Shown piece by piece: positions 34,696 to 45,258 of a stretch of 64,000 nt of DNA. Each line of letters starts with the position of its first letter. Position 1 is the first letter of the stretch. This DNA is from Coptis chinensis (Eukaryota > Streptophyta > Magnoliopsida > Ranunculales > Ranunculaceae): contig CM027377.1 in assembly GCA_015680905.1 (NCBI GenBank), forward strand, positions 87,873,001 to 87,937,000, read 5' to 3'. The notes beneath the pieces are model-generated. The model did no database searches and had not been told where the DNA came from. It saw only the letters and a program-made list of their open reading frames with translations. The translations under genes were made by a program, and so were the position numbers.

Positions 34696-35766
34696 CTAGC
34701 CACGAGATGAGGATGGGCCAGAGTCATCCGTCTTGCGTCGACGACGCTCATGCCTCATAGAGTCATCAAAAGAAGAACCCTCATGAAGTGGCAAGCGTCG
34801 TAGAACTTCTATTTCGAAACGGTGTTGTTGCTCCATAAATGCATTCATGGATTCCCAATGCTCATTCTCACGCTGGACGAGAGTCTCCCACGTTAGCCGT
34901 TAGCCTGGAGATCCTGGTGACTATCACTAATCTTCTCAAAATTCTCATGGATCGTAACCTGTCTAGTCTGAAGATCCTCACAAATGGTATTAAGAGAATG
35001 CATGCCACGATGTAGTAAGGAGGCACGGGCTTCATCCGTAGTAGCCTTTTCCCAAACTCTGGCATCAAAACATGACGTCTCATCCTCATCCTCCTCACTC
35101 GATTCCGTCTCAACACCCTTATCCTCGGGCAACTTCCACTTCCTTTGAATACATTCCTTATAAATCTGTGGATTTGCATGCAACTTCAACATAATCTTAT
35201 CAGTCTTCGGAACACAGCCCCATTGCATCATAATCTTTGTAATCAAAGTAGGTAAGGGTGCATTATTAATACCAACGCATCGAATCTCAGCTATCAAAAA
35301 GTCGAGGATGCAAAAATCATACCTCTTCTCCTGCAAAACCCAGAGAACGTGCAGACAGTTCGAATTAATATTACTGACTTTCGTAATGCAATTGACATTC
35401 CGACTAACCCACTGAGCTACAACCAGTTGGTTGGTTCGCAAAGACGATTGTCGAACACAATGCGATTTCGCATTATACTACCCTTCCAATATAGTCTCCC
35501 TCATCAAAGCCTCAATTCCTCCAAACTAAGATTCCTGCAATGTATGTGTGAGGCATTTTGCCTCAATGCCAAGAATCCTAGACAACACACCTGTACACAA
35601 TTCTCTCCTCCTACCATTCACTTTCACAAAAATCTTTTGACCCTAAATCTCCCTCTTCTTATAAAAATTCAACACCAAATTGGTGTGATAAAAATCATTT
35701 GCCAAATACCACAACCTTTGCCACCTCCTACTAATCATCTCAGTATCATAAAAGGGTGAAATTTGG

Positions 35767-36424
35767 TGATAAGAGCCCAAAACTATAGTTTTAACCCCTT
35801 AACAATCATACTTTTAGACCAATTATGTGAATAATAAGTAAGAGTTAATACTGATTACGTGTTTTTATGCATTTCAGGCTTCAAAGTCCATTTTGTGTAG
35901 AAATGTGCCACTTTAGCGAGATAAAGGAGCAAAGGTCGGTTGCTAAGGAGTTCTATGATTAAAGGCCAATTTCCAAGAAGACAAAGCCTCTGTAAAGCCC
36001 GGTCAAAAGATGAAAAGTCAAAGTCCACGCGGGCAGAAACAGTGCACAAAGTCAACAGAACTTCCGAAGACCATATCTTTGGACTCAGACCTCGGAATTG
36101 GGCCTACCTTACGTCAAAACGACCGGCTCGGAAAGAGCTTTCCAATGGTCCAAGCCTTGGCCCAATCAGAGGAGCAGAAGTGGACAAAAAGTCTGTCGAA
36201 GTCAACTGCAGCTGAAGAGGCCTTTTTGGACTGAAAGTATTGGGTTTTGGGCCTGATTCTCTGGCCCAAAACGTGGCTCCAAGCCCATGCACGATTTTTG
36301 GATCTGAACATATAAAAACAAAAGCTTAGCTCTTTGTTAATAGTAGATAGTTAGGTTAGAAAATAAGTTAGGTTATGAAACTAATGTTAATGGAGTTTAG
36401 GGTTAGAAAAAGATAGATCTAGAT
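35767..36424 (+). repeat. Solo LTR, 5' portion
   Basis: Carries the LTR start, a 91-codon open frame at 35940-36215 also present in the LTR of A, and a TATA-like TATAAAAAC at 36311. Confidence 0.85.
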
Positions 36425-36640
36425 CACTACACCATAATAGCTTTTTTGTGACAGGGGCTTTTCCCAATTTGTGACACCAAATAGGCGTCAGAAAATTTGT
36501 GACGTCAAAAAGCGTCGCCAAGATTGTTGTTTGGCGTCACAATAAATCTAAAAATTCGTTTTACTTTATTTATGAAATTTGTTGAAAACTTAGTGACGGC
36601 AAGGAGGCATCACCGTAATAAAGATCTGAGATCCGTGTTT
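36425..36640. repeat. CACTA-2 left terminal and subterminal repeats
   Basis: Terminal CACTACA followed by TTTTGTGACAGG, TTTGTGACACC, AGGCGTCAG, TTGTGACGTC, TGGCGTCACAA and TTAGTGACGGC. These are the same motif family as the right end. Confidence 0.85.
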
Positions 36641-37113
36641 GGCGGTGCACGAAGGAAGAGCGTCAAAATCCAATCTTTGCGATTTCTTCTCAACACAAAA
36701 AGAGAAACCCCATCCCACTTTTTCTCAATCTTCTTCTCCACTTTTCTCAATGAATTCAATTCCACTCCGTTTTCCGTTCATCTTCTCCAAGTTTTGATGA
36801 AAATGAACTAAAAGAGGTAGTTTGTTCATCTCAAAATCTTCATCTTATGACAAAGGTACCATCTTTCCGATCTTTTAAGGTCAGTTTCTATAAAGATTAG
36901 TTTTTTTTTTCGCGATTTGGGTTTTTGGGTTTGCAATTCTTGATTTCGTTTTCTAGGGTTTATAATTTTCTTGGTGAATGAGTTAACATGCCGCTATTTA
37001 GGACTGGAGTTCTCTTTTAGATTTGACTAATTTTTTTTTGTCCTGAATATTTCGGGCTGCTTCTGTTCCCTTCTACTTCTAAGTTCTATCTAACACACTT
37101 TTCTTTTTTATGT
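36641..37113. other. CACTA-2 segment 5' of the kinase fragment
   Basis: A pyrimidine-rich stretch (36700-36790) resembles a plant 5' untranslated region, and T tracts follow. A 95-codon open frame at 36524-36811 spans the subterminal repeats and has no recognisable domain. Confidence 0.45.
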
Positions 37114-37644
37114 CATCTCGGGGATATTAAATGTGCTACTATATTGGTGGATGCCAAATGGATGGATCGTGAAACTTGCAGATTTTGGATTGGCAAAGGT
37201 TTCTTTCTTTCTTAGCTTTCCTCAGAACTTGTTAAGCAATTGTAGTTCTTTGTCACCTTATATTGCTTTTTGTTCACCTTCGCGAGGCAACCAAATTCAA
37301 TGATGTGAAGTCTAGCAAAGGGACTCCATTCTCGGATGGCACCCGAGGTGAGCATTTTTTTTATGCCATTTTACACTCTGCATTAGGTGGGGAATTGTCA
37401 AGACTTCAATCTGATTGGGGAAGTCGGGTTTAATTGTTCAATACCAATCAATGCATGGATGATCTGCCTTTTGAATTCATGAATAATGTATGTAATGTTT
37501 TGTTAAGTCATAATACATTTTGTGAAATGTAGGTTGTCAACGAGGAAGAGTCATGGCTATGGGCTGCGGTGATATATGGAGTCTTGGCTGCGACTTGTCT
37601 TGGAGATGTTAACTCGTCAAGTTCCTTACTCTCATTTGGAATCT
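37114..37644 (+). pseudogene. Captured fragment of a MEKK1-like MAP kinase kinase kinase (three exons with introns)
   Basis: Three exon-like blocks with splice sites match the kinase catalytic domain. Block 1 (37114-37198) reads D-I-K-C-A-T-I-L-V-D-A then, after a frameshift, LADFGLAK, with a GT donor at 37199. Block 2 (37287-37347) reads ATKFNDVKSSKGTPF with M-A-P-E after a one-base slip, and a GT donor follows. Block 3 (37533-37644) follows a TAG acceptor and keeps DIWSLGC and LEMLTRQVPYSHLE in shifted frames, ending at GTAAGT. These are subdomains VIb to X of MEKK1/MAPKKK-type kinases that phosphorylate MAPKKs. The HRD motif is broken by inserted bases, the following Asn is Thr, and the ATP-binding lobe is missing, so no activity is expected. 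Confidence 0.88.
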
Positions 37645-38385
37645 GTAAGTATTCTCTCCGCCAAATTCGTCTTAAATACTTTTTTTTCTGATTGAATTAA
37701 TTGAGAAGTTATTTGCTTGTCATTGATTGTAGCATTAATGTAAACCGATATTTAAGTAGTGGTAGATGATATCTTTTAGCATTTAAGTGACATTCAAGAT
37801 GAGTCTGTATTATTGGTTGGTGACTTCGATGATGGTATCGGTGGTTATATAATTTATTCAAAGTGAAAGAAGCTACCAAGGTAAATTTTTTTTCCTCCCA
37901 ATGTTCAAAATCTAGAGCTTCGATGGTTTCTCTTTGGTGTAGTTAGTCGGTCTTTGGACATGAAAATCATTCGCGAGAAAACTCTTAATTGGTCCAATTA
38001 ATCCTCGAAGAAGTAGACACGGTTGCTAGTCGATCCTCAGATCGGTTAGCTATGAATTTCTAATTTAACCGCCAAGTATGTTTGTATCAAAGACGCGTGG
38101 AAATAATTTGGCTATTCTATCCATATTGTGATGGCAACCGTTTGAAGAATTTTAATAAATGATACATGCTTGGGGATGTGCGAGGTTCCCTCGAGTTGCT
38201 TAAAAATTGAGTCTCGACTGTCTTGTCATGCAAAACCATCAAGTAAGTTTCAGAGTCACTCTTGGAGACACACGTAAGTAAGTTAAAGAATGCAAAACCA
38301 TGTATTTCATTTGCTTAATATGTCATATAATGCAGATCCGATTACAATGTTTACCTCGGGGGACTTTATGTTTAATTTCAGATAG

Positions 38386-38612
38386 TGATTGGTATATATT
38401 TTCCAATGAATTAAAGCACTTGATTATTAGTATAGTTACCCAAGAGCGTCATGTATGATTGTTCTCGTTACGTTATTTAGTGTTTATTTAGATTGGTAGT
38501 GGTATATGTCTCCCAATGGATTAAAGCACTTGGTTATTAGTATGGGTCACCCAAGAGCGTCATGTATGATTGTTCTCGTTTCATTGTCGAGTGTTTATTT
38601 TGATTGGTAATC
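38386..38612. repeat. Tandem duplication, two copies of about 110 bp
   Basis: CCAAGAGCGTCATGTATGAT occurs at about 38440 and 38551, with the flanking sequence also repeated (AATGGATTAAAGCACTTG-type line at 38411 and 38521). Confidence 0.85.
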
Positions 38613-38828
38613 TTTGCACATTCCTTGATTCATCCAATGCATGGGGCCAATGTCTCTCTCATGACGTAGATGGTATACAAATGAGCTGATTCAAAGTAAT
38701 GTTCGTAAGTAAAGAGCCTCGTGATCTCGGGTTGTCTTAACTTGAATTGGTTTCTTATATATAACTTCTATTTCGATTATTTGCATGTCTTTCACTATGC
38801 TCAATGTTATTATTTTATTTCAGTTGGG

Positions 38829-38885
38829 GAGAGAAGGAGAGAGAGAAAGAGAAAGAGAAAGGTGCAGGGGTGTGTGTGTGTGTGC
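38829..38885. repeat. GA-rich and GT microsatellite
   Basis: Runs of GAGAAAGAGA followed by GTGTGTGTGTGTG within CACTA-2. Confidence 0.8.
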
Positions 38886-39551
38886 GGAGTTGTGAATTTT
38901 ATACATGGGAACATATTCTATGTGGGCTTGTGGGACAAATAGAAAGTTGACACTTGTCAATGGTTAGAGGGAAGATTTCTAGTGATGAAACTGTGGATGA
39001 TTTTCTCGTGCATAAAAACAATAACTATGTGTCTTGTGATTTGTGATTTGTTTCACTACTTGAACTGATTTAGTCTTCTTTCTTTGAGACCAAAATAATG
39101 ATTTTTTGCTGAATTCGTGTTTGGATTTTTCATATTCATACTTTCCGCTTATTCTTCTTTAGCATATCACATGAAAGTTTCATATTCTTGTGCGGGAAGC
39201 TAAAGTGTCCAACCCACGGTCTAGAGCAACTCTGTTGGCGCTTTGTTCGTGGTTCAAGCAATGCGATGTGCCCAAGTTCAAAGTCGAGCTCTACACAGTT
39301 TGGCGAGAGATTGGTGGGTTTCATTCCATCTTGTTAAACGCTTCTCATTGTTACTTGGGTTATTAATGCTTATTACTCCTTTGCAGGTGATGGACTTAGA
39401 CGGGGAAAGTTAGGCGTGGTTGGAATCGCCTAGCCAGAGGTTGAAGTACCACCACCGCCCAGCCTTTAGGTGAGAAATCTGAGCAGATGATTCCATTATT
39501 TATTTATTTCAACTGAAAAGGATTAAGAGATTTTTATTTGTTTGTTGCCAA

Positions 39552-39686
39552 GGTCCATGGCCAGGATGTTAAAAGTCGTTTCTATAGAACACAATAAGGA
39601 TACTGCAAAGTTACTGATGACAGTTTAACATGCCTGGTTGAAGAAACTCTGAATCTCATTGATGCTCAGCTAGAGTCTGTCTCAGG
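39552..39686 (+). pseudogene. Unidentified exon-like fragment in CACTA-2
   Basis: Bounded by an AAG acceptor-like site and CAG/GTGAAG. It reads V-H-G-Q-D-V-K-S-R-F-Y-R-T-Q, one stop, then CKVTDDSLTCLVEETLNLID. Codon texture and borders suggest another captured exon. I do not recognise the gene. Confidence 0.4.
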
Positions 39687-40188
39687 TGAAGGAAATATTT
39701 TCCGTTGTATTATTTCAAGAACTAGCTTTTGATCTCGAGTATATTATAATTTCTTGATAGTTTATCATGAGTTGTCGGGTTTTACCCTGGAAGCGACAGT
39801 TAGTTAGATTGGATAGACGACTAGACCTAGTCACCCATGAAACCATTTACTAATAATCTTCTGAGGTTTTGGCATAAGGTCCACTAGAAATATTCTACCT
39901 GTAGGTTGCATATTTTTGTTCATGAGTAAGGTGTACCTTCCGTTTGCTTTTAGCTTGATAAGGAATTCGTCAACCCTCGATGACTGCCTAAAGTCAGTAA
40001 TGGGCTAAGGGCGGCGCTCCTAGTAGCAGGTTTACTATGTCCACAACGGATTCTTTCCCGTAAGAGGATAAGAGTTGATAGTGGGCGGGCCTAAAGGCAA
40101 GTCAAACTCCCCACTTACTACAACCCCGATTCCTGTTGGATCTGAATTATTGAATGTTGAGCTGATTATGTTTTTATGTGATTTGTAG

Positions 40189-40350
40189 TTGCCTAGTATT
40201 GGAATTACACATGTAACGATGGAATCGGATAAGTATATATGTGTACGAGAAACATCACCGAGAATAGTGTTGTTATTATTGATATGAGTATGCCTAATCA
40301 GCCGTTGAGAAGGCCTATTACTGCTGATTCCGCTTTGATGAATCCTAATT
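40189..40350 (+). pseudogene. Captured exon of clathrin heavy chain (N-terminal region)
   Basis: After a TTGTAG acceptor the sequence reads L-P-S-I-G-I, then [16 protein letters not shown], then, after a one-base deletion, [20 protein letters not shown] and A-D-S-A-L-M-N-P-N. This is the start of the N-terminal beta-propeller of plant clathrin heavy chain, which forms the coat of endocytic and trans-Golgi vesicles. An internal segment equivalent to Q-F-I-T-F-T-N is missing before V-T-M. Only about 50 of roughly 1700 residues are present. It runs directly, without an intron, into sequence leading to the threonine aldolase fragment about 65 bp downstream. Confidence 0.9.
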
Positions 40351-40414
40351 ATTTTCTTGGCAGACAAAGGGCAGAAAGTGACACTAGTGTTGTTGAAATC
40401 GTCTTCAAATCGTC

Positions 40415-41627
40415 TCTATTGAGTATACCGATCAAGTTGGAGAGGTAGCGAAAAAACATGGCCTGAAGCTTCACATAGATGGAGCACGCATATTTAATGC
40501 ATCAGTGGTAAGTAACAATGTGTATGTGGCTATGATAATATAGTTCCTCAATGTTTTGGACCAAAAACGAAAAGACAAAAAGCTGAAAAGTAACAATGTG
40601 TATGTGTATGTGGGTTGGATTCATGAAGGTTTTATATTTTCAAATACTAAATTGCTTATATGTCTGTATAAAGGATACAAATGTCTAATGCTGATACTTT
40701 GTGTAGTTAAGTCAGAGTCAGACTAGAGTACATACATGTAGGTGGATGTGCAGGATAAAAATCACCGTGTTGTAATGCTGATTTCGAGGTAGTGAAATTG
40801 ACAACTCTACTTACGGTTGAAATTTTGGCGCCTTGCCAAATCGTGTAAGCTCTGCCTGGTTTGCATTGGTCTTTTTTTTTGCTGCTAAATTCTTTTCAGA
40901 GAGTTGATAGCAACTTATTTGTTTCAATTTCAGGCTAGAAGACTGAGGAAAACATTAGATGGTGGAATGAGGCAAGTGGGGATCTTATGCGCCGCAGCTT
41001 TTGTTGCATTGCAAGAGAGTGTTTGCAAGCTCGAGGGGATCACGGGGAAAGCAAAAATTATAGCAGGTTGTCTATGTTTTCTTATATATTGATGCTACCT
41101 CGACATCACGCCCGTTATTCCCTTGGCTGGTCTCATTATTCATTAGCAATGTATATTGCTAAAAGCTACTTAGTATCTAGTAGCGGATGTTATCGATTGT
41201 GATTTCCATCGGTTTTAAACTGGATGGATGAAGTGAATCGAATCAATCGTACTTGGTTTTTTATGCAGATGGACTGAATGAAATCAAAGGACTCAAAGTG
41301 GATCTTTGCTTCACTACTGAGACAAATATGGTTAGCTTCTCTAGTTCTGAATTTAAATATTATATCTATTTCACCAAAAAATAATTACAATGCATTTGTG
41401 TCTATGCTTTGCATTGTTTGGTTCATTCGGTCGATTGAACTGTCTTTAGTCAAGGGCTATATGCTCCATTATCCAGATGATTGACATTACATGGAGTAAC
41501 AAGTTTACTTATGCTTTATTGTGCAGGTATTTTGTGATGCACTAAAAGGCTCAAACATTATAGTAGGCAAGCTCTGTGAGGTTTTGGAAGAACATGGCGT
41601 TCTGATAATGCCAGTAAGCTCATCCAG
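40415..41627 (+). pseudogene. Captured fragment of L-threonine aldolase (four exons with introns)
   Basis: Exon a (40415-40507) reads [20 protein letters not shown] then I-D-G-A-R-I-F-N-A-S-V, with a GTAAGT donor. Exon b (40934-41066, after CAG) reads ARRLRKTLDGGMRQVGILCA through A-L-Q-E-S-V-C-K-L-E-G, with a GTTGTC donor. Exon c (41269-41330) reads DGLNEIKGLKVDLCF to E-T-N-M. Exon d (41527-41627) reads KLCEVLEEHGVLIMPVSSS, with a GTGTGT donor. This order matches plant threonine aldolase (THA1/THA2), a PLP enzyme cleaving threonine to glycine and acetaldehyde. The exon with the PLP-binding Lys (S-K-G-L-G context) is not present between exons a and b, so it cannot be a working enzyme. Splice sites and phases are well preserved (the b-c intron is phase 1). 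Confidence 0.92.
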
Positions 41628-42869
41628 GTGTGTTTAAGTTTCTTATTGTATTTTATTGCTAATTGGTTTTACTCAGGTTTCAAATTAGAATTTTATAACT
41701 AGTCTAAACAAATCCCAAACCATCCTGAACTCTTAAACACACGAGACTACGTAAATCCTGGTTATAATGTCAGGATGCAGAGGGAATGTATTTGCACATC
41801 TTGAAGTTGTTAGCATATGTTAATAGTTTTTGCAACACAAAGCATCATTTTTATGTCTGAATAGAAGAAGTGTACGTTGCCAGGTTTTTCATATAGAATG
41901 TCTTGTAACTTTGTCATGTGTATGGAAATTTTACCTGTCAAGGAACTCAAAACCTCTTTTGCAATAAGAACTCGTGAAATTCACTTGCTAATTTGCTGCA
42001 TGTACAATATATTTTCTTTTGGTTGAATATTTATTAACTTCCTAAACCACTGCAGCCTTGGTTGGCGCTGCAGAGCTCGATAATTCCTTAACCATTTAGC
42101 CCTGAGAACTGTTTCATACCATTTTAAATGATCTTTTTTCTCTGTTTGATTTTGTACTTGAATGGAGCAGGTTACTGTGGTGTTTAAGATTTATTGGGGC
42201 GATCCGAGGGATAAACTTTGTGATGTAGTTGATGACTTGAAGCTTGATTCTCGTGGTTGGAAGCCGAGGTTTAGGAGTGCTGAAAAGGTTCTACTCTTAA
42301 CAGTCTAAATGCTAGTAAACTTTATTTTTTTTGTGAAATCATGCATGTGGCAGAGCATATTATGTTACGACTGCACGGTTAGTGAAAATTGTGTATATTG
42401 ACTAGTCAATAGCTTGTTTTAGTGGTTCCTTAGCTTGTATTGACTAAGGTCTAGTTGTTTTATGAAGGAAAAATGCACATCACCGAAGATCTGTAGCTGC
42501 CAGCTTGGTCCAGGGTGTGTTTGTTTTAGAGCGAGACTGCCAGGAGAATCGTCAAGGACCCCATGCTCTTGCTTCTTAGGATGTGATCTTGAGTTGTTCT
42601 ATAGAGATTATATTGAAATAGTATGTTGGTAGATTATGCTATATCCATACATCTATATCTTTTAATTTACATGTTATTCATTTAGTGATATATATACTTA
42701 GTCAAATTTTGGTGATGGTTATTACTAAGATTTTCCTTGTATATACTTGCTTGTAGTCGTAATTATATTATGTGTTTGGGGTTTATGTGGTTGTATTTAT
42801 GCAACCGATTTCAGGAGAAAAAAAATATAAATATTAGGATGGAAATCAAAAGAAAATATTTTTTTATAA
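41628..42869. other. CACTA-2 interior 3' of the aldolase fragment
   Basis: Mostly AT-rich and intron-like. It contains one exon-like block at 42171-42288. No other coding signal. Confidence 0.5.
42171..42288 (+). pseudogene. Second unidentified exon-like fragment in CACTA-2
   Basis: After GAGCAG the frame reads VTVVFKIYWGDPRDKLCDVV then D-D-L-K-L-D-S-R-G-W-K-P-R-F-R-S-A-E-K, ending at GTTCTA. It is open throughout, with good codon texture. I do not recognise the family; it may be a captured exon of a further gene. Confidence 0.4.
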
Positions 42870-43324
42870 ATAAATAATAACTTGTGACGCCTGACAGGCG
42901 TCAGTAATATTATTTTTTTTTAAATAAATAATAATTTGTGACGCCTGACAGACGTCAGTAAGCATTTTAAAAAAAAGACAAATTTATAATTACTGACGGT
43001 ACTGAGGCGTTAATTTGTTTTGGCACCAAGTTATAGCGCCAGTTTTTGGGGCAATTCGAAAGTTCAATAGTGACGACAAATGCAAATTTAGTGACGGCGT
43101 AGAGGCGTTAGTAATACACATTTAGTGACGGCGTACAGGCGTTAGTAATTCATATTTAGTGACGGCGTACAGGCGTCAGTAATTATGTCAATTGTGACGG
43201 CACCTTGGCGTCACAAATAATTCTGACACCAATAGAGACGCCTAAATTTCAACGCCTTGTAGGCGTCACAAAAAATAATTGTGACGCCTCCTAGCCGTCA
43301 CAAAAGTGTTGTTCTGTTGTAGTG
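42870..43324. repeat. CACTA-2 right subterminal repeats and terminus
   Basis: Multiple GTGACGCCTGACAGGCGTCA and TTTAGTGACGGCGTACAGGC units at about 42893-43290, partly as about 42-bp tandem units near 43077-43185. The terminus GTTGTAGTG ends at 43324. Confidence 0.9.
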
Positions 43325-43837
43325 GATCTAGTTTTGAGTTTTATCCCATTAATTAATTAGTTTTCATACCTTATTTTAATATAGATTATTGAATCATTGT
43401 TACTTTTCATTAGATTAATAAAGTTAGTTGTTTTTTATAATCTAACTTCATTTTCCATTAAACATCTATTGCAATTCATTGATTTAGTATTTGTCACTAT
43501 TAGTTTAAATCAATTCTTCCATGAGTAGTTTCCTTTTAAATTTGAACAAGCAAAGTTCAACCCTTTATACCATGTCTTGTTTGATTTGCTTGGGAAATGA
43601 TAGTATAATGATATTAGAAAATTCACATCACACATTACTCTCACATTGTTCTTTGTGTCGAGTAGTTGAATTCTAATTAAGTCTTGAGGGTTTAAGAGTG
43701 GAACGAATCCTGACTCTCTTAAATTACTTCGTTATTGAGAGTAGGAATATTGATATAAACACGTATTTACGTAAATTGATTATTTGTGTTTACGCATAGA
43801 TAGTTAGAATACGTAAAATAACTAGATTTCCATATCA
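43325..43837 (+). repeat. Solo LTR, 3' portion
   Basis: Continues the LTR after CACTA-2 (GATCTAGTTTTGAG) and ends TTTCCATATCA. It contains the mirror of the LTR tail of A (GAGTGGAACGAATCC, the complement of GGATTCGTTCCACTC-type sequence). Confidence 0.8.
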
Positions 43838-43892
43838 ATTGGTTAGAAGCAAAAGCTTGTTTCGGGAGAATTTTTTGGTTTTGAGTAGCCAT

Positions 43893-44142
43893 TGGGGTTT
43901 GGATTTCGAATTTGAGGTGAATGCAAGGTGGGGAAGAGTTTTAATTGAAACTCTATCGAAAATATTGGAGTGGGTGGCGGTGGTTTTTGGATTTCTCTCT
44001 CTTTTTTTTTTTTATGAATCGATGATGTTCTTGGAGGCATGGAGAAGATGAAGAACGTGAAGGGGTTTAAACGCGTAGGGTTTAACCTATTGGGCCCAAG
44101 CCCAAAACAAATTCCAAAATACCCATTCCATCCTATGCCTCG
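43893..44142. other. Part of the post-pol spacer of element D left of element C
   Basis: Collinear with 19630-20030 of A. It includes a T tract (about 44002-44014) and GGGCCCAAGCCCA (about 44093). It ends in CCTCG, the target site of element C. Confidence 0.7.
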
Positions 44143-45244
44143 TGATATATGTAAAATTGAATAATTTACATATAAAATGAACGATGAAACTCAAAACGCA
44201 AGTGAAACTAAATTTAATTACACGTTGCTATCAAAGATTTCTATACTCTCAATTATATCTAAATAGAGTTGAGTAAAAAGTTAATTCCACTCTTAGTTCT
44301 TTAGCATTCAAGTTTCCTAGATTGACTAATTTATTCAAAGTTTAATGAGAGCAATGGTGGGAATTATACTACGATGTGAATTAAAACTAGAAGTAATATA
44401 AATATTATAACTTTATTAAATTTAACTAACAATAATTGAATTCTAAATTAATAACTAAGAATTGAATAACAACAACTGAATTTAGATCTGACAATTTTAA
44501 ATGACAAAATCGAAATGAACAAGAAATAACTATTTTATTTATCTAATCAATGAAGAACTATGATTCAAAGAATTAATCTAAAACAATGTATGAAACTAAT
44601 TAATTTAACTAATTCAATTCAAAAACTAGATCTACAAGCTATTTTTAATGGCTACTTTTCTATCTAAGCTATCTAACTATCCCTTTCTTAAGACCTAAGT
44701 CTTGTTTTATGTAAAGGAGGAGACCAGATCCACAATTTTGTGCATGGGCTGAGGAGCCATGTTTTGGGCCGGAAAATCGAGCCCAAAGCCCAATTTCTTC
44801 AGTCCACAAAGCCCGTTGCAGCTGGCTTTGACGTCAGTAGACTTTTCGTCCACTTCTGCTCCTATGATTGGGTAAAGGCTTAGACCATTAGAAAGAACTT
44901 TCCGAGCCGGTCGTTTTGACGTAAGGTAGGCCCAAATCCGAGGCTTGAGTCCAAAGATATGGTCTTCGGAAGTTCTGCTGACTTGTGCACTAACTTTTCA
45001 GCTTTTGTCCGAGCTTCATAAAGGCTTTGTCTCCTTGAACCTTGGCCTTTATTACAGAACTTCTTAGCAACCAACCATTTGCTCCTTTATATCGCCAAAG
45101 TGGCACATTTCTGCACAAAATTAAGTTTCATGCCTGAAATACATAAAAGCACGTAATTAGCATTAACTCTTATTTATTACTCGCATAATTGGTCTAAAAG
45201 TAGTATTATTAAGGGGTTAAAACTATAGTTTTAGGCTCTTATCA
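44143..45244 (-). repeat. 3' LTR of element C
   Basis: About 1102 bp, homologous along its length to 57261-58376, with point differences and small indels. Confidence 0.93.
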
Positions 45245-45258
45245 AACCACCCACAAAC
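45245..45258 (-). promoter_or_regulatory. Polypurine tract, element C
   Basis: The minus strand reads GTTTGTGGGTGGTT just before the 3' LTR; equivalent to 31123 in D. Confidence 0.6.

Larger units (their letters stand above)
37645..40188. other. CACTA-2 interior between the kinase and clathrin fragments
   Basis: No identified gene. It includes a tandem duplication (38386-38612), a GA/GT microsatellite (38829-38885), and stretches with exon-like borders near 39200-39345 and 39550-39690. The rest looks like intronic plant sequence. Confidence 0.5.
36425..43324 (+). mobile_element. CACTA-2: non-autonomous CACTA element with at least three captured host-gene fragments (Pack-CACTA)
   Basis: The left end is CACTACACCATAATAGC at 36425; the right end is ...GTTCTGTTGTAGTG at 43324. 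Both are flanked by a perfect 3-bp target duplication GAT (36422-36424 and 43325-43327). Subterminal motifs of the GTGACGGCGTACAGGCGTC type occur at both ends. The 6.9 kb interior shows no TNP2 or TNPA coding. It contains exon-intron fragments of a MEKK1-like kinase, clathrin heavy chain and threonine aldolase, all reading on the plus strand, and further exon-like pieces. Mobilisation would need transposase in trans. Confidence 0.92.
35767..43837 (+). mobile_element. Solo LTR (plus orientation) inserted in element D and itself split by CACTA-2
   Basis: The left part 35767-36424 begins TGATAAGAGCCCAAAACTAT; the right part 43325-43837 ends TTTCCATATCA. Removing CACTA-2 gives a single LTR of about 1170 bp with no internal region, flanked by TTTGG (35762-35766) and ATTGG (43838-43842), an imperfect 5-bp target duplication. 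Flanking post-pol ORF1 sequence of D is continuous across it. A solo LTR is the usual product of LTR-LTR recombination. Confidence 0.85.
34696..43892 (-). pseudogene. Element D post-pol ORF1, split by a solo LTR carrying CACTA-2
   Basis: The start MATQNQKILPKQAFAS is at 43892. The frame runs to 43838, is interrupted by the solo LTR insertion, and resumes at 35766 with Q-I-S-P-F-Y-D-T-E-M-I. The rest (35766-34696) keeps IFVKV near 35625, NCLHVLWVLQEKRYDFCIL (about 35295-35365), PLPTLITKIMM (about 35225-35265), a D-K-G-V-E-T-E-S-S-E-E-D-E-D-E acidic stretch, MHSLNTICEDLQTRQVTI (about 34950-35005) and a basic tail ending at the stop at 34696. A 182-codon part (34893-35441) is still open. Only 34696-35766 and 43838-43892 belong to this ORF; everything between is insertion. 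Confidence 0.75.

Noticed and set aside
37114-37644. A functional MAP kinase gene
   Set aside because: Frameshifts, a broken HRD motif, a missing N-lobe and its position inside a CACTA element show that it is a captured fragment.
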